Source: Clostridia bacterium
Lineage (GTDB): Bacteria > Bacillota > Clostridia > Oscillospirales > Acutalibacteraceae
Assembly (NCBI GenBank): GCA_017451425.1
Contig: JAFSPP010000013.1
Span: 1 to 45,863 of the forward strand
DNA: 45,863 nucleotides
Direction of reading: 5' to 3'
This document shows positions 16,132 to 24,761 of this stretch, piece after piece. The translations under genes were made by a program, and so were the position numbers. Under the pieces are notes generated by a model, which worked only from the letters and a program-made list of their open reading frames with translations, searched no databases and was not told the DNA's origin. The first letter of the stretch is position 1. Every line of letters starts with the position of its first letter.

Positions 16132-16986
16132 TTAAACGTTAACTAAGAGTAAACCGACCACAGTGCCGACAAGCAGGAAGAAGGCGGGCAGCTTGGAGCG
16201 CCACATGAGGATGGCTTCCGGAATAAGCTCGCCGAAGACGACATAGAGCATCGCGCCTGAGGCGAAACTTAAGGAGAGTGCCAGCCAGACGGGGCTTAAG
16301 AGGCCGAGGCCGTATCCTATGAGAGCACCGATAATTGTGGGCGCACCGGAGGCAGCTGTTACTATGACAGCCTTGGTCTTGCTCATACCGCCCGTAATAA
16401 GCGGAACGGAGACCGCCATGCCTTCGGGTATGTTATGAAGGCCGATGACGATGGCAAGGATGAAGCCGCTGCCGGTAAAGACACCCGCAGGTGCACCGGC
16501 AAATGAAGCGCCTATTACCATGCCTTCAGGCATGTTATGGAGCGCAATGGCGCATGCCATAACTATGCCGCCGATGAACAGGTCGCGGAACTGTCCTGTC
16601 TTCATATGCTCCTCCAGATGGTCGGAGTGGATCAGTTCATCGAGGTCATCGGCCGTCTTCGGATGGCCCGCATCGATATGTGCTATTTCATGGTTTGTGG
16701 CACGGTCTATGAAATGGTTCAGCAGGAATACGATGCCGTATCCCAGAAGAATGCCGAATATTACAATATACAGTGCCACCGGCTCCTCAGCGCCTTCCGG
16801 GAGCAGCGATTCGGGTATGAGGTCAAAACATACCACTGCCAGCATTACACCGCCGGCAAAAGAAAGGAGCAGACTTACAACCTTCGCGGAATCTCTTCTG
16901 AGAATCGCGCCCACGAGTCCGCCAAGTCCCGTGCCGCATATACCCGCGATGGCTGTAACAATTACAATCCACCAAACAATATTCAT
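16132..16986 (-). CDS. ZIP-family divalent metal importer
   Basis: 284 aa with about eight membrane helices. The two ZIP metal-site motifs are HNMPEG (helix 4) and HNIPEG (helix 5). A His/Asp-rich cytosolic loop (about 98-127, with HIDAGH and HSDHLEEHMK) precedes them and probably binds metal. Closest to the GufA/ZupT-like bacterial branch; substrate Zn2+ and possibly Mn2+ or Fe2+ (inference). Ribosome binding site GGGG lies before ATG 16986, 25 bases downstream of the transketolase genes, so it is probably the last gene of that operon. Confidence 0.9.
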   Translation of the reverse strand: MNIVWWIVIVTAIAGICGTGLGGLVGAILRRDSAKVVSLLLSFAGGVMLAVVCFDLIPESLLPEGAEEPVALYIVIFGILLGYGIVFLLNHFIDRATNHEIAHIDAGHPKTADDLDELIHSDHLEEHMKTGQFRDLFIGGIVMACAIALHNMPEGMVIGASFAGAPAGVFTGSGFILAIVIGLHNIPEGMAVSVPLITGGMSKTKAVIVTAASGAPTIIGALIGYGLGLLSPVWLALSLSFASGAMLYVVFGELIPEAILMWRSKLPAFFLLVGTVVGLLLVNV

Positions 16987-17011
16987 TTTATCCCCTATAA
17001 ACGGCTTTGTT

Positions 17012-17959
17012 TTATTTCTTCAAAATTACCTCTTTAACTGCGTCTTTTATGTGCGCGGCGTCGAGGCCGTAGATTTTGAGCATCTCGACTGCAGGACCTG
17101 ACCTGCCGTAAACATCGTTTACGCCGACTCTCTTAACCGGAGTCGGGAGGTTTTCGGCGAGGAATTCAGAGACCGCTGCTCCGAGACCGCCGATTATGCT
17201 GTGTTCCTCGGCAGTTACAATGCATCCGCACTCTTTTGCAGCATTGAGAATGATTTCCTCATCGAGAGGCTTAATCGTGTGAATGTTGATAACACGCGCA
17301 TTTACGCCCTCTGCCTTCAGTTCTTCGGCAGCAATCAGGGCCTCATTTACCATGAGACCGGTGGCAATAATCGCGACATCGTCACCGCTGTAAAGTTCTT
17401 TGCCTTTACCCAATTCGAATTTATAGGTCTCTTCATCAAAAATCTGGGGTACGGCAAGGCGACCGAAGCGCATGTACACAGGGCCTTCAAAGTCCGCAGC
17501 AGCGAGGGTTGCGGCCTTTGCCTCAACCCAGTCAGTCGGGTTGATTATGGTCATGCCCGGGATGACCCGCATGAGGGCGATATCCTCGTTGCACTGATGA
17601 GACGCGCCGTCCTCGCCTACGGATATACCTGCGTGTGTCGCACACACTTTGACATTGAGGTGAGGATAGCCGATTGAGTTTCTGATTTGCTCAAAAGCTC
17701 TGCCGGCGGCGAACATCGCGAACGAACTCGCGAAAACTATGTTTCCCGTGAGGGAAAGACCTGCGGCGACACCCATGAGGTTACCCTCTGCGATGCCGGC
17801 ATTGAAAAATCTGTCGGGATATGCCTTTTTGAAGACGCCTGTCTTTGTGGCGCCCGCGAGGTCAGCGTCCATGACGATGACTTTGGGATTTTTCTCTCCG
17901 AGTTCGAGGAGAGCGGCGCCGTAGCCTTCCCTGGTGGCTTTCTTTACCATGTCTGCCAT
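17012..17959 (-). CDS. Transketolase, C-terminal subunit
   Basis: 315 aa. Covers the pyrimidine-binding and C-terminal domains of transketolase, with DADLAGATKT, FFNAGIAEGNLMG (the catalytic Glu is in the AE of GIAEGN), and the final transketolase_C fold containing TAEEHSIIGGLG. It works with the N-terminal subunit encoded just upstream to give one thiamine-diphosphate enzyme of the non-oxidative pentose phosphate pathway, supplying erythrose 4-phosphate for the aro operon. GGAGG inside the end of the N-subunit gene gives translational coupling with one base between genes. Confidence 0.93.
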   Translation of the reverse strand: MADMVKKATREGYGAALLELGEKNPKVIVMDADLAGATKTGVFKKAYPDRFFNAGIAEGNLMGVAAGLSLTGNIVFASSFAMFAAGRAFEQIRNSIGYPHLNVKVCATHAGISVGEDGASHQCNEDIALMRVIPGMTIINPTDWVEAKAATLAAADFEGPVYMRFGRLAVPQIFDEETYKFELGKGKELYSGDDVAIIATGLMVNEALIAAEELKAEGVNARVINIHTIKPLDEEIILNAAKECGCIVTAEEHSIIGGLGAAVSEFLAENLPTPVKRVGVNDVYGRSGPAVEMLKIYGLDAAHIKDAVKEVILKK

Positions 17960-17960
17960 A

Positions 17961-18788
17961 TTAAAGCGCCTCCTTCAGTTCGGCCATAGCCGCGTTGTAT
18001 TCCTCTTCGTTGGGGCCTTTTCCGTGCCAGCCAACCTGGTTTTCCATGAAGGATACACCCTTGCCCTTTATTGTCTTTGCAATGATGGCTGTGGGCTTAC
18101 CCTTGCAGTTTTCAGCCTGAGTGAAGGCCTCGTCTATCTGATCAAAGTCATGGCCGTCAATATTGATTACATTGAAGCCGAAGGCTTTGAACTTCTCGTC
18201 TATCGGATACGGGGAGTTGACCTCCTCGAGGGTACCGTCTATCTGAAGGTCGTTGTTATCGACTATGACAACAAGGTTATCGAGTTTCTTTGCGCTCGCA
18301 AACATTGCGGCCTCCCAGACCTGGCCCTCCTCTATTTCACCGTCGCCGAGGACAGTGTAGACCCTGAAGGACTTGTTGTTGATCTTCGCGCCGAGCGCCA
18401 TGCCGACGGCGACCGATACGCCCTGGCCGAGAGAACCGGTGCTCATGTCGACACCGGGTGTCAGATTCATTGAAGGATGGCCCTGAAGACGCGAGTCAGG
18501 CTTTCTGAGAGTCTTTATCTCCTCTTCCGGGAAAAATCCTTTAAGAGCCATGGCACCGTACAGGGCGGGCGCCGTGTGGCCTTTTGAGAGTACGAAACGA
18601 TCCCTGTCCTCCCACTTCGGGTTTTTGGGGTCGATATTCAGTTTGTAAAGATAGAGATATGTGATGATATCAGCTATCGAGAGCGATCCGCCCGGATGGC
18701 CGGACTTCGCGTTGAAGGTACCTTCGATGACACTCATACGTACCTTTGCGGCATCCTTTTGAAGTTTTGCCTTTGTTTCCGCATTCAT
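17961..18788 (-). CDS. Transketolase, N-terminal subunit
   Basis: 275 aa. The thiamine-diphosphate-binding half of a split transketolase. GHPGGSLS near 30-37, SKGHTAPALYG, the ThDP motif GDGEIEEGQVWEA through NNDLQIDG, and a DGHD loop are visible. The two-gene split form is common in Clostridia and archaea. Its start overlaps rluD by 4 bases. Confidence 0.93.
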   Translation of the reverse strand: MNAETKAKLQKDAAKVRMSVIEGTFNAKSGHPGGSLSIADIITYLYLYKLNIDPKNPKWEDRDRFVLSKGHTAPALYGAMALKGFFPEEEIKTLRKPDSRLQGHPSMNLTPGVDMSTGSLGQGVSVAVGMALGAKINNKSFRVYTVLGDGEIEEGQVWEAAMFASAKKLDNLVVIVDNNDLQIDGTLEEVNSPYPIDEKFKAFGFNVINIDGHDFDQIDEAFTQAENCKGKPTAIIAKTIKGKGVSFMENQVGWHGKGPNEEEYNAAMAELKEAL

Positions 18789-19720
18789 CGGCTGTCCCTC
18801 ACTTTCTTTAAAAAGTTTTCAAAGTAATCGGGCAGGGGCGCTTCAAACTCCATGTATTCACCTGTGGTCGGATGAATAAAGCCGAGTTTCTGTGCGTGCA
18901 GACACTGCCCGCCGAGTTCTTTCGGTGTGTTCTTCGGACCGTACAGCGTGTCACCGGCAACGGGATTTCCCCTGTATGCCATGTGCACGCGTATCTGATG
19001 TGTGCGTCCGGTCTCAAGTCTGCAGTTTATGTATGTGTAGTCCCTGAATCGCTCAAGGACTTCAAAATGGGTCACGGCCTCCCTTGAGTTCTTGTCCGTG
19101 ACGGCCATCTTTTTCCTGTCTTTGGGGCTTCGGCCTATCGGAGCATTTACTGTTCCTTCGTCATCCTTTATGCTGCCGTGCACCACGGCCTTGTAGCAGC
19201 GGGTGAAGGAGTGCTCTTTGATCTGCTCCGCGAGACCGGTATGGGCGGCATCGTTCTTCGCGACAACAAGAAGACCGCTTGTGTCCTTGTCTATGCGGTG
19301 AACTATGCCGGGGCGGATTATGCCGTTTATGCCGGAGAGCGAGCCCTTACAGTGAAAGAGCAGAGCATTTACGAGCGTGCCGTCCGGGTTTCCCGGCGCC
19401 GGGTGCACGACCATACCCTTCTCTTTGTTGACGACTAAAAGGTCGTCGTCCTCATATACTATGTCGAGCGGGATATCCTGCGGTATGACATCGAGTTCCG
19501 CGGGAGCCGGGATGATCACCCTTACCGTGTCGCCGCACTTTACCTTCCTGTTTTTTGAGACGCTTTCCTCATTTAAGAAAACATCTCCCTTTTCAAGAAG
19601 CTTCTGCACGGCGGAGCGTGTCAGGGATTCGTCCGAGAGCGCAACAGCAGTGTCAATGCGTTCACCGTCCATGTCTTCAGGGACGATGAATGTGAAGTTG
19701 TCATTGCTCTGTGGGCTCAT
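18785..19720 (-). CDS. RluD-type ribosomal large-subunit pseudouridine synthase
   Basis: 311 aa. An N-terminal S4 RNA-binding domain (about 15-75) is followed by the RluA/RluD catalytic domain with HRIDKDTSG at 141-149 (catalytic D144). GRTHQIRVH and the closing LHAQKLGF element are present. It converts uridines of 23S rRNA (helix 69 in RluD) to pseudouridine; exact sites are not predictable. It overlaps lspA by 20 bases and the transketolase N-subunit by 4, a typical lspA-rluD arrangement. Confidence 0.92.
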   Translation of the reverse strand: MSPQSNDNFTFIVPEDMDGERIDTAVALSDESLTRSAVQKLLEKGDVFLNEESVSKNRKVKCGDTVRVIIPAPAELDVIPQDIPLDIVYEDDDLLVVNKEKGMVVHPAPGNPDGTLVNALLFHCKGSLSGINGIIRPGIVHRIDKDTSGLLVVAKNDAAHTGLAEQIKEHSFTRCYKAVVHGSIKDDEGTVNAPIGRSPKDRKKMAVTDKNSREAVTHFEVLERFRDYTYINCRLETGRTHQIRVHMAYRGNPVAGDTLYGPKNTPKELGGQCLHAQKLGFIHPTTGEYMEFEAPLPDYFENFLKKVRDSR

Positions 19721-20183
19721 CTTTTTCCTCTCCCCCGTTTTTTATGAAAAGTACGGAGACTACAAGCAGCACCGCGCCAATTGTAACGAAAATATCCGCG
19801 ACGTTGAAAACGGCGTACTCCATGAAAAGATACTCTATAAAGTCCACCACAAAGCCGCGAAACAGCCTGTCAATCAGGTTGCCCAGACCGCCGCTGATTA
19901 TGAGGACAAGGGCGGCAAACTGAAGCTTGTTATCGGCCTTGCCCAAAAATAAATACAGGAGCCCTGCAATTATCATGACCCCTGTAAATATTGTTAGCAG
20001 CCATGTTTTTTCGCTGAAAATGCTAAATGCTGCTCCCGTGTTTTCGGTATAACGAAACTGAATGACTTTGTCAATGACGGGAACAGCATCAACCGGCTTT
20101 ACGTTAATCAGCACCAGGTACTTTGTCAGCTGGTCAAAACCTACCAGCAGGGCAACCACAAGGAGTGTCAGTGTGATTGTCAT
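19701..20183 (-). CDS. lspA: Lipoprotein signal peptidase (signal peptidase II)
   Basis: 160 aa, normal length, with four membrane helices. Family boxes are FDQLTKY (16-22), NTGAAFS (48-54), GNLIDR (101-106, catalytic D105) and VVDFI (112-116, catalytic D114). It cleaves prolipoproteins such as the NagZ-like lipoprotein and is a membrane aspartyl protease. It sits 15 bases after divIVA. Confidence 0.96.
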   Translation of the reverse strand: MTITLTLLVVALLVGFDQLTKYLVLINVKPVDAVPVIDKVIQFRYTENTGAAFSIFSEKTWLLTIFTGVMIIAGLLYLFLGKADNKLQFAALVLIISGGLGNLIDRLFRGFVVDFIEYLFMEYAVFNVADIFVTIGAVLLVVSVLFIKNGGEEKDEPTEQ

Positions 20184-20198
20184 AAGTGCCTCTTTCTT

Positions 20199-21131
20199 TT
20201 AGAAGAGAGATATGTCGTCCTCGTCATCATCGTCGATGTCTTCGAATTCGTCTTCATAGTCTTCGTCGTCATCGTCGTCATCGTCCTTGTCTTCGTCCTC
20301 TTCGTCATCAACATCGGCGAAAAGATCGTCACCGGATTCGATGTCTTCGAATTCCTCTTCGGACTCTTCGGCTTCCTCAGCCTCCTCGGCCTCCTCAGGC
20401 TCTTCGGCTTCCTCAGCCTCTTCGCCTGCGAGATACTCGTCTATGTCGGCGTTGTCAGAAGCCTCATCGGACTCGACGGGTTCTTCTTTCTTGTCGAACT
20501 CCTCAGCAACTGCAGCGGCCTGCGCTTCAGCGGCGGCTTCGAGAGCGGCCTTCTTCTTTGCGCGCGCTGCTGCGACTTCCTCTGAGAAGTCGGGTGTGAA
20601 CTCAAGGATGCTTATCTGCTTCTGGTAAGAGTCCATGAGATCTGCACGGACCTTTGCGGACTGCTCCTTGATATTGAGAAGGTAAGCCTCTTCTCTGTCG
20701 GCTTCCTCTTTTATTGAATTGACCTGATCGTCGTAGATTTCCTGGGCCTTGGCGAGAAGCTTTGCAGCGTTGGACTGAGCGACCTTGAGAATTTCGTCAG
20801 CTCTGCTTTCAGCCTCTGAAACTATCTCATCAGCCTTCTTCTTTCCGTCCTCAATGGAAGACTTGACGCTGTCATTCGCCTCGGCGACGATGGACTCCTT
20901 CATACGTTCTGCTGTGAGGAGTGCATTTCTGATATTGTCCTCGTCGGCCTTGTAAGACTGAAGCTTGTCAGCTACAAGGTTGAGTTTCTTGACAAGTTCT
21001 CCGTTTTCACGGAACATCTGGTCATATGAGTCATAGACCTCGTCAAGGAAAGCGTCTACATCAGCCGCTTTGTAGGCATTTCTGCCCGCCATCTGGAAAC
21101 TGCGCGATTTAAGCTGCTTAGGTGTAAGCAA
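20199..21131 (-). CDS. divIVA: DivIVA/GpsB-type polar scaffold with very acidic tail
   Basis: 310 aa. The N-terminal lipid-binding domain begins LTPKQL...FLDEVYDSY (1-35), then a long coiled coil (about 35-165) and a C-terminal tail (about 200-310) made almost only of Glu, Asp, Ala and Ser. It recruits division or cell-wall factors to curved membrane at septa and poles. I chose TTG 21131 because GAGGAG lies eight bases upstream and the family starts at M-LTP; the GTG at 21140 falls on that ribosome binding site. The acidic tail is longer than in Bacillus DivIVA and may be disordered. Confidence 0.9.
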   Translation of the reverse strand: MLTPKQLKSRSFQMAGRNAYKAADVDAFLDEVYDSYDQMFRENGELVKKLNLVADKLQSYKADEDNIRNALLTAERMKESIVAEANDSVKSSIEDGKKKADEIVSEAESRADEILKVAQSNAAKLLAKAQEIYDDQVNSIKEEADREEAYLLNIKEQSAKVRADLMDSYQKQISILEFTPDFSEEVAAARAKKKAALEAAAEAQAAAVAEEFDKKEEPVESDEASDNADIDEYLAGEEAEEAEEPEEAEEAEEAEESEEEFEDIESGDDLFADVDDEEDEDKDDDDDDDEDYEDEFEDIDDDDEDDISLF

Positions 21132-21150
21132 TTGTACCACTCCTCAAAAT

Positions 21151-21636
21151 TTATGACTGGAAGAACATGCCGCTGTTCTCAAGCTCCTCAAGTAAGTCAC
21201 CTGTGATGCTTACGTTATACGGTGTGATTATGAATGTGCTGTTGGCAACTCTCTTGAGCTGGCCGCCGTTGGCATAAGCAACACCGGAGAGGAAGTCAAT
21301 AAGTCTGCGGGCAACGTCTCTGTTGGCAGACTCAAGATTCAAAACAACAGTTCTCTTCTCGTTTAAGTGATCGGCAATGGCCGAAGCGTCATCAAAACGC
21401 TCGGGCTTTGCAAGTACAACCTGGAGCATGGCCTTGCTCGGTGCCATAGGAACAACGTTTGCGCTGCTCTTACCGCGCGGAGCGGGTGCCTGATAGTCAG
21501 GCTCCTGGTATGCGGGAGCGCGGGAGGGAACATATTCCTCTTCCTCGTAACCCTCGTAACCTTCCATGTCCTCGCCGTATTCATCTTCCGGCTCAAAACC
21601 TGTGATCTTTTTGATGTTGTCAATAAAGTTACCCAT
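21151..21636 (-). CDS. sepF: Cell division protein SepF
   Basis: 161 aa. A membrane-binding N-terminal helix (MGNFIDNIKKITG) is followed by an acidic/Pro-rich linker (about 14-68) and the C-terminal SepF ring-forming domain with RFDDASAIADHLNEKRTVVL, RRLIDFLSG and the GGQLKRV strand. It anchors FtsZ to the membrane. GGAGG lies before ATG. It lies between yggS and divIVA, the standard Firmicutes order. Confidence 0.95.
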   Translation of the reverse strand: MGNFIDNIKKITGFEPEDEYGEDMEGYEGYEEEEYVPSRAPAYQEPDYQAPAPRGKSSANVVPMAPSKAMLQVVLAKPERFDDASAIADHLNEKRTVVLNLESANRDVARRLIDFLSGVAYANGGQLKRVANSTFIITPYNVSITGDLLEELENSGMFFQS

Positions 21637-21651
21637 TGTGTGTCCTCCGGT

Positions 21652-22395
21652 TTAGTATATTCGTGCTCCGAAAAGACCGGAGCCGACCCTGACGAGATTT
21701 GCACCTTCGAGTATTGCGTCTTCATAATCGGACGTCATACCCATAGATAAAATTTGCATATATATATTATCTATTTTTTTACTACTAATGTCAATAAACA
21801 GTTTGTACATCTCGGCAAAAAAGCCACGTACTTCCGCACTCGTTTCACATATCGGCGGAATTGCCATAAGTCCCTCAACCTTAACGCCGGGAAGTTCGGC
21901 GATTTCATGGCAGAGTTCCGTGAGCTCATTCTGCTCAATACCGCTCTTTGAGAGCTCATCGCCTATGTTGACCTCAACCAGGACATTTGTCGTAAGGCCC
22001 CTGCTCTGCGAGACTTTCGAAATCTCCTGAGCCACCTTGAGGCTGTCCACCGACTGTATGGTCGATACCTCGCCGACTATCTGCTTAACCTTGTTTGTCT
22101 GGAGATGACCGATGAGATGCGCATCCACGCCGTCCAGGTTAAGTTCGGGTTTCTTGCCGAGGAACTCCTGCACCCTGTTCTCGCCTATGAGGTCCACGCC
22201 GAGCGAGAGCGCATGATTTATGAAATACGGTTCGACGGTCTTCGTGACGGCCATGAATTTTACATCGCCGTTTTCAACGTTCCGCTTTGCGGTTGCCCTT
22301 GCAATGTTATCGAGGATTTCCTTGTAGTTGTCCTCTATACTGCGGCAGCGCTGCGTGCGGTACTGCTCCAGGTCATTTAACGATTTTTCCGTCAT
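21652..22395 (-). CDS. Pyridoxal-phosphate homeostasis protein (YggS/YlmE/PLPBP)
   Basis: 247 aa. Single alanine-racemase-like barrel domain. K52 in AVTKTVEP is the PLP Schiff-base lysine; phosphate-binding GMTSDYEDAI and VRVGSGLFG are at the end. It buffers PLP; no catalysis is known. The start was placed at ATG 22395 (MTEKS...), where the gene overlaps the HlyD-like gene by 23 bases and GGAGG lies about 12 bases upstream. Longer in-frame starts add residues unlike the family. Confidence 0.92.
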   Translation of the reverse strand: MTEKSLNDLEQYRTQRCRSIEDNYKEILDNIARATAKRNVENGDVKFMAVTKTVEPYFINHALSLGVDLIGENRVQEFLGKKPELNLDGVDAHLIGHLQTNKVKQIVGEVSTIQSVDSLKVAQEISKVSQSRGLTTNVLVEVNIGDELSKSGIEQNELTELCHEIAELPGVKVEGLMAIPPICETSAEVRGFFAEMYKLFIDISSKKIDNIYMQILSMGMTSDYEDAILEGANLVRVGSGLFGARIY

Positions 22396-23605
22396 AGAGA
22401 TCCTTGCCCTCCGTAATGATGTTGTCATACAGACGGACGTAGCCATCCTGGCCCTCCTCCGTCCTGCTCAGGACGAAGTCGTCCTCAGAATATACGATGT
22501 TGACTTTTCTGAATTTTGCTATATTGCCGCTGAGCACGTAAACGCCCTTCTCACCGTCGTCGTTGACGCGGAGCGCGGATGACGGGATTTTAAGGCCGGT
22601 GTGCGAAGCGATGACTATCTCCGCAGTCTCATGGCGGAGCGATGCGACGTCCGGATTCATGAGATTGCAGGCGATGATAATTGCCATCTCTCCTGTCTCG
22701 CGGTTTTCGTTTATGGAGTATACCTTCGCCTTCACCGAGTTCACGGATGAGTACGGAAGGTTTACGGTAATCTCCTTGCCGACGGAGAGGCCTGCGGCCT
22801 GCTTTGCATCGACAACGAAGAGGAAGTACCAGTTGAACTCCGTGACTATGCGGCCTATGGCACCCTCCGGCACCGGTGAGGGCTTGGCCTCAAATACGGC
22901 CTTGACCTCGTCGGGAGTAATATTCTTGATTTCAGCGCAGTCCACTACATTCTCGTATCCGTCAGCACCGCTGATATAGTAACCGGATTCGGAAGCTATG
23001 ACATTTCTGTGCTTGGTGCTCAGCTGCTCGAGGGACTCGCGCTGCGATTTCAGACTTGCGAGCTTCGCCTCAAAATCCAGCTTGCTGCCGGTTGAGATCT
23101 GCTTCGTGACAATCCTGTTGCGCAGTTCATTGACGTTTTCATCGAGCGATGTAAAATCCCTCTCCGAAACCAGTTTTACAAGGCCTATTGCCTCTTCGTC
23201 AATGTAGCGTTCAAGGTCGCGCACATTGAAGACATAGTTGTCCGACTGTGCGGCGAGACGTGAATAACGCTCTATCTGTTCGTCGACCTCACGCAGTTTC
23301 AGATAGGTGTCCGCGGCATCTGTCTCGGCGAAGATATGAGCGACCTCCTCGCCCTTGGAGACACGCGAACCGTTCTCAACGGCCGAAACTATCGTACCTT
23401 TCTGTCTGTTGACGACGTAGGATTCGGAACGCGCAACAAAGACCTCTGTGTCAATGGTGTCGGTATATGTGTACTCATATGCCGTCTCAGTGCCGACAGG
23501 GTCGTAGATTATCATGTACGCCTGGTAGATGATGTAGACAATCAGCAGAATTGAAATAAAGCCTATGATTGCGGTTTTGAATGTCAGCTTGTTTGCTGCT
23601 GCCAC
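22373..23605 (-). CDS. HlyD-like single-pass envelope protein in the division cluster
   Basis: 410 aa. One N-terminal membrane helix (about 9-28), then an extracellular region with a barrel-sandwich half (about 60-78, SAVENGSRVSKGEEVAHI), a coiled-coil hairpin (about 80-180), the second half near 195-220, and beta-barrel domains to the C-terminus. This is the layout of membrane-fusion adaptor proteins, but no ABC transporter partner is nearby. GTG start at 23605 with GGAGGAGG seven bases upstream. It overlaps miaA by 22 bases. Its position next to yggS-sepF-divIVA suggests an envelope or division role (inference). Confidence 0.85.
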   Translation of the reverse strand: MAAANKLTFKTAIIGFISILLIVYIIYQAYMIIYDPVGTETAYEYTYTDTIDTEVFVARSESYVVNRQKGTIVSAVENGSRVSKGEEVAHIFAETDAADTYLKLREVDEQIERYSRLAAQSDNYVFNVRDLERYIDEEAIGLVKLVSERDFTSLDENVNELRNRIVTKQISTGSKLDFEAKLASLKSQRESLEQLSTKHRNVIASESGYYISGADGYENVVDCAEIKNITPDEVKAVFEAKPSPVPEGAIGRIVTEFNWYFLFVVDAKQAAGLSVGKEITVNLPYSSVNSVKAKVYSINENRETGEMAIIIACNLMNPDVASLRHETAEIVIASHTGLKIPSSALRVNDDGEKGVYVLSGNIAKFRKVNIVYSEDDFVLSRTEEGQDGYVRLYDNIITEGKDLYDGKIVK

Positions 23606-24555
23606 TGCGATTCCTCCTCCCTTATTATTCTCTCGGCCTCATCGATGATCTCGTCCGGCGACATCTCGTCGATGAAAAGCCAGTGTACTTTTTCGTTTCT
23701 TCTAAACCAGGTCAGCTGACGCTTGGCGTAGCGGCGCGTCTCCTGCTTGAGGAAAAAGACGCAGGTCTCGAGCGAGGCCCTGCCCTCGACATACGGCGCG
23801 AGTTCCTTGAGGCCTATGGCCTGACGCGCCGTAGTGCCCGGGGCCTCGTTCACATAAGCCCTGACCTCGTCGAGCAGGCCTTCCTCAAGCATCCTGTCGA
23901 CGCGCGCGTTTATCCGGTCGTAAAGAACCTGGCGGTCCTTTGCCGTAAGTCCTATCAAAACGGGAGCATAGCGGCTCTCGTTGTCCTTTGAGTGCTCAAC
24001 CTGATAGGAGATGGTGTGACCTGTCGTATAGTACACCTCGAGCGCACGCAGGACTCTTCCGGTGTTGTTGACATGGAGAATCTCCGCTGTCTTCGGATCA
24101 ATCTCAGCGAGTTTCGCGTGCATGGCCTCACGGCCCTTCTCCTCAAGTTCATCCTCGAGTTCCCTGCGGACCTTCATGCGCTTTTCCTCGCCCTCGGGAT
24201 CGTCCAGGAACTCTATATTGTCAAGTACGGCATCCAGGTAGAGGCCCGTACCGCCCACCATAACCACGCGCTTTCCGCGTGCGGTGATATCATCGATTAT
24301 CTCTGTTGCTGCATCCCTGTATTTTGCCACACTGAACACTTCCGTGTTGTCAATACAGCCGATCATGTGATGCGGGATGCCCTGCATCTCCTCGTTTGTC
24401 GGCTTGGCTGTGGCCACATCCATGCCCTTGTAAAGCTGCATGGAGTCAAAGGACAGTATTTCCGCGTCAAAACGCTTTGCAAGGGCGACGGCAAGTCCGG
24501 TTTTTCCGGATGCCGTCGGGCCGACAACCGCAATAATCGGGATCTTTTCCATCAC
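23584..24555 (-). CDS. miaA: tRNA dimethylallyltransferase MiaA
   Basis: 323 aa, normal length. P-loop GPTASGKTGLA near 11-21, DSMQLYKGMDVATAKP, GGTGLYLDAVL, and the tail region containing RRYAKRQLTWFRR. It prenylates A37 of UNN-reading tRNAs. It overlaps the DUF896 gene by 4 bases on its 5' side and the HlyD-like gene on its 3' side. Confidence 0.96.
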   Translation of the reverse strand: MMEKIPIIAVVGPTASGKTGLAVALAKRFDAEILSFDSMQLYKGMDVATAKPTNEEMQGIPHHMIGCIDNTEVFSVAKYRDAATEIIDDITARGKRVVMVGGTGLYLDAVLDNIEFLDDPEGEEKRMKVRRELEDELEEKGREAMHAKLAEIDPKTAEILHVNNTGRVLRALEVYYTTGHTISYQVEHSKDNESRYAPVLIGLTAKDRQVLYDRINARVDRMLEEGLLDEVRAYVNEAPGTTARQAIGLKELAPYVEGRASLETCVFFLKQETRRYAKRQLTWFRRNEKVHWLFIDEMSPDEIIDEAERIIREEESQWQQQTS

Positions 24556-24761
24556 TGCTTATCCTTTCGGGAAACCTTGCGCTTGTTTCCTTTCTCATCA
24601 ACGATATACGTGTTCTCGAGTTCGTTCACGAGACTGCGCTTGTATGAGTCGATATACTCGCGGCGAAGCACGGCCTGCTCGGCCTTCTCGGCCTCGGTCA
24701 GACCCTCACTCTGCGATTTTCTGTAGAGTTCGTTTATCCTGTCAATCTTCGCCTGTTCCAA
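24552..24761 (-). CDS. DUF896 (UPF0291, YnzC-like) small protein
   Basis: 69 aa using TTG 24761. Family pattern AKIDRINELYRKS...GLTEAEKAEQ...LRREYI at the N-terminal helical hairpin, then a basic tail. I prefer TTG 24761 (MEQAKIDRI, AAGGG nine bases upstream) over TTG 24779, because family members start right at this helix. It overlaps the cca gene by 20 bases and miaA by 4. The biochemical role is unknown; relatives are linked to SOS/stress operons in Bacillus. Confidence 0.85.
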   Translation of the reverse strand: MEQAKIDRINELYRKSQSEGLTEAEKAEQAVLRREYIDSYKRSLVNELENTYIVDEKGNKRKVSRKDKQ

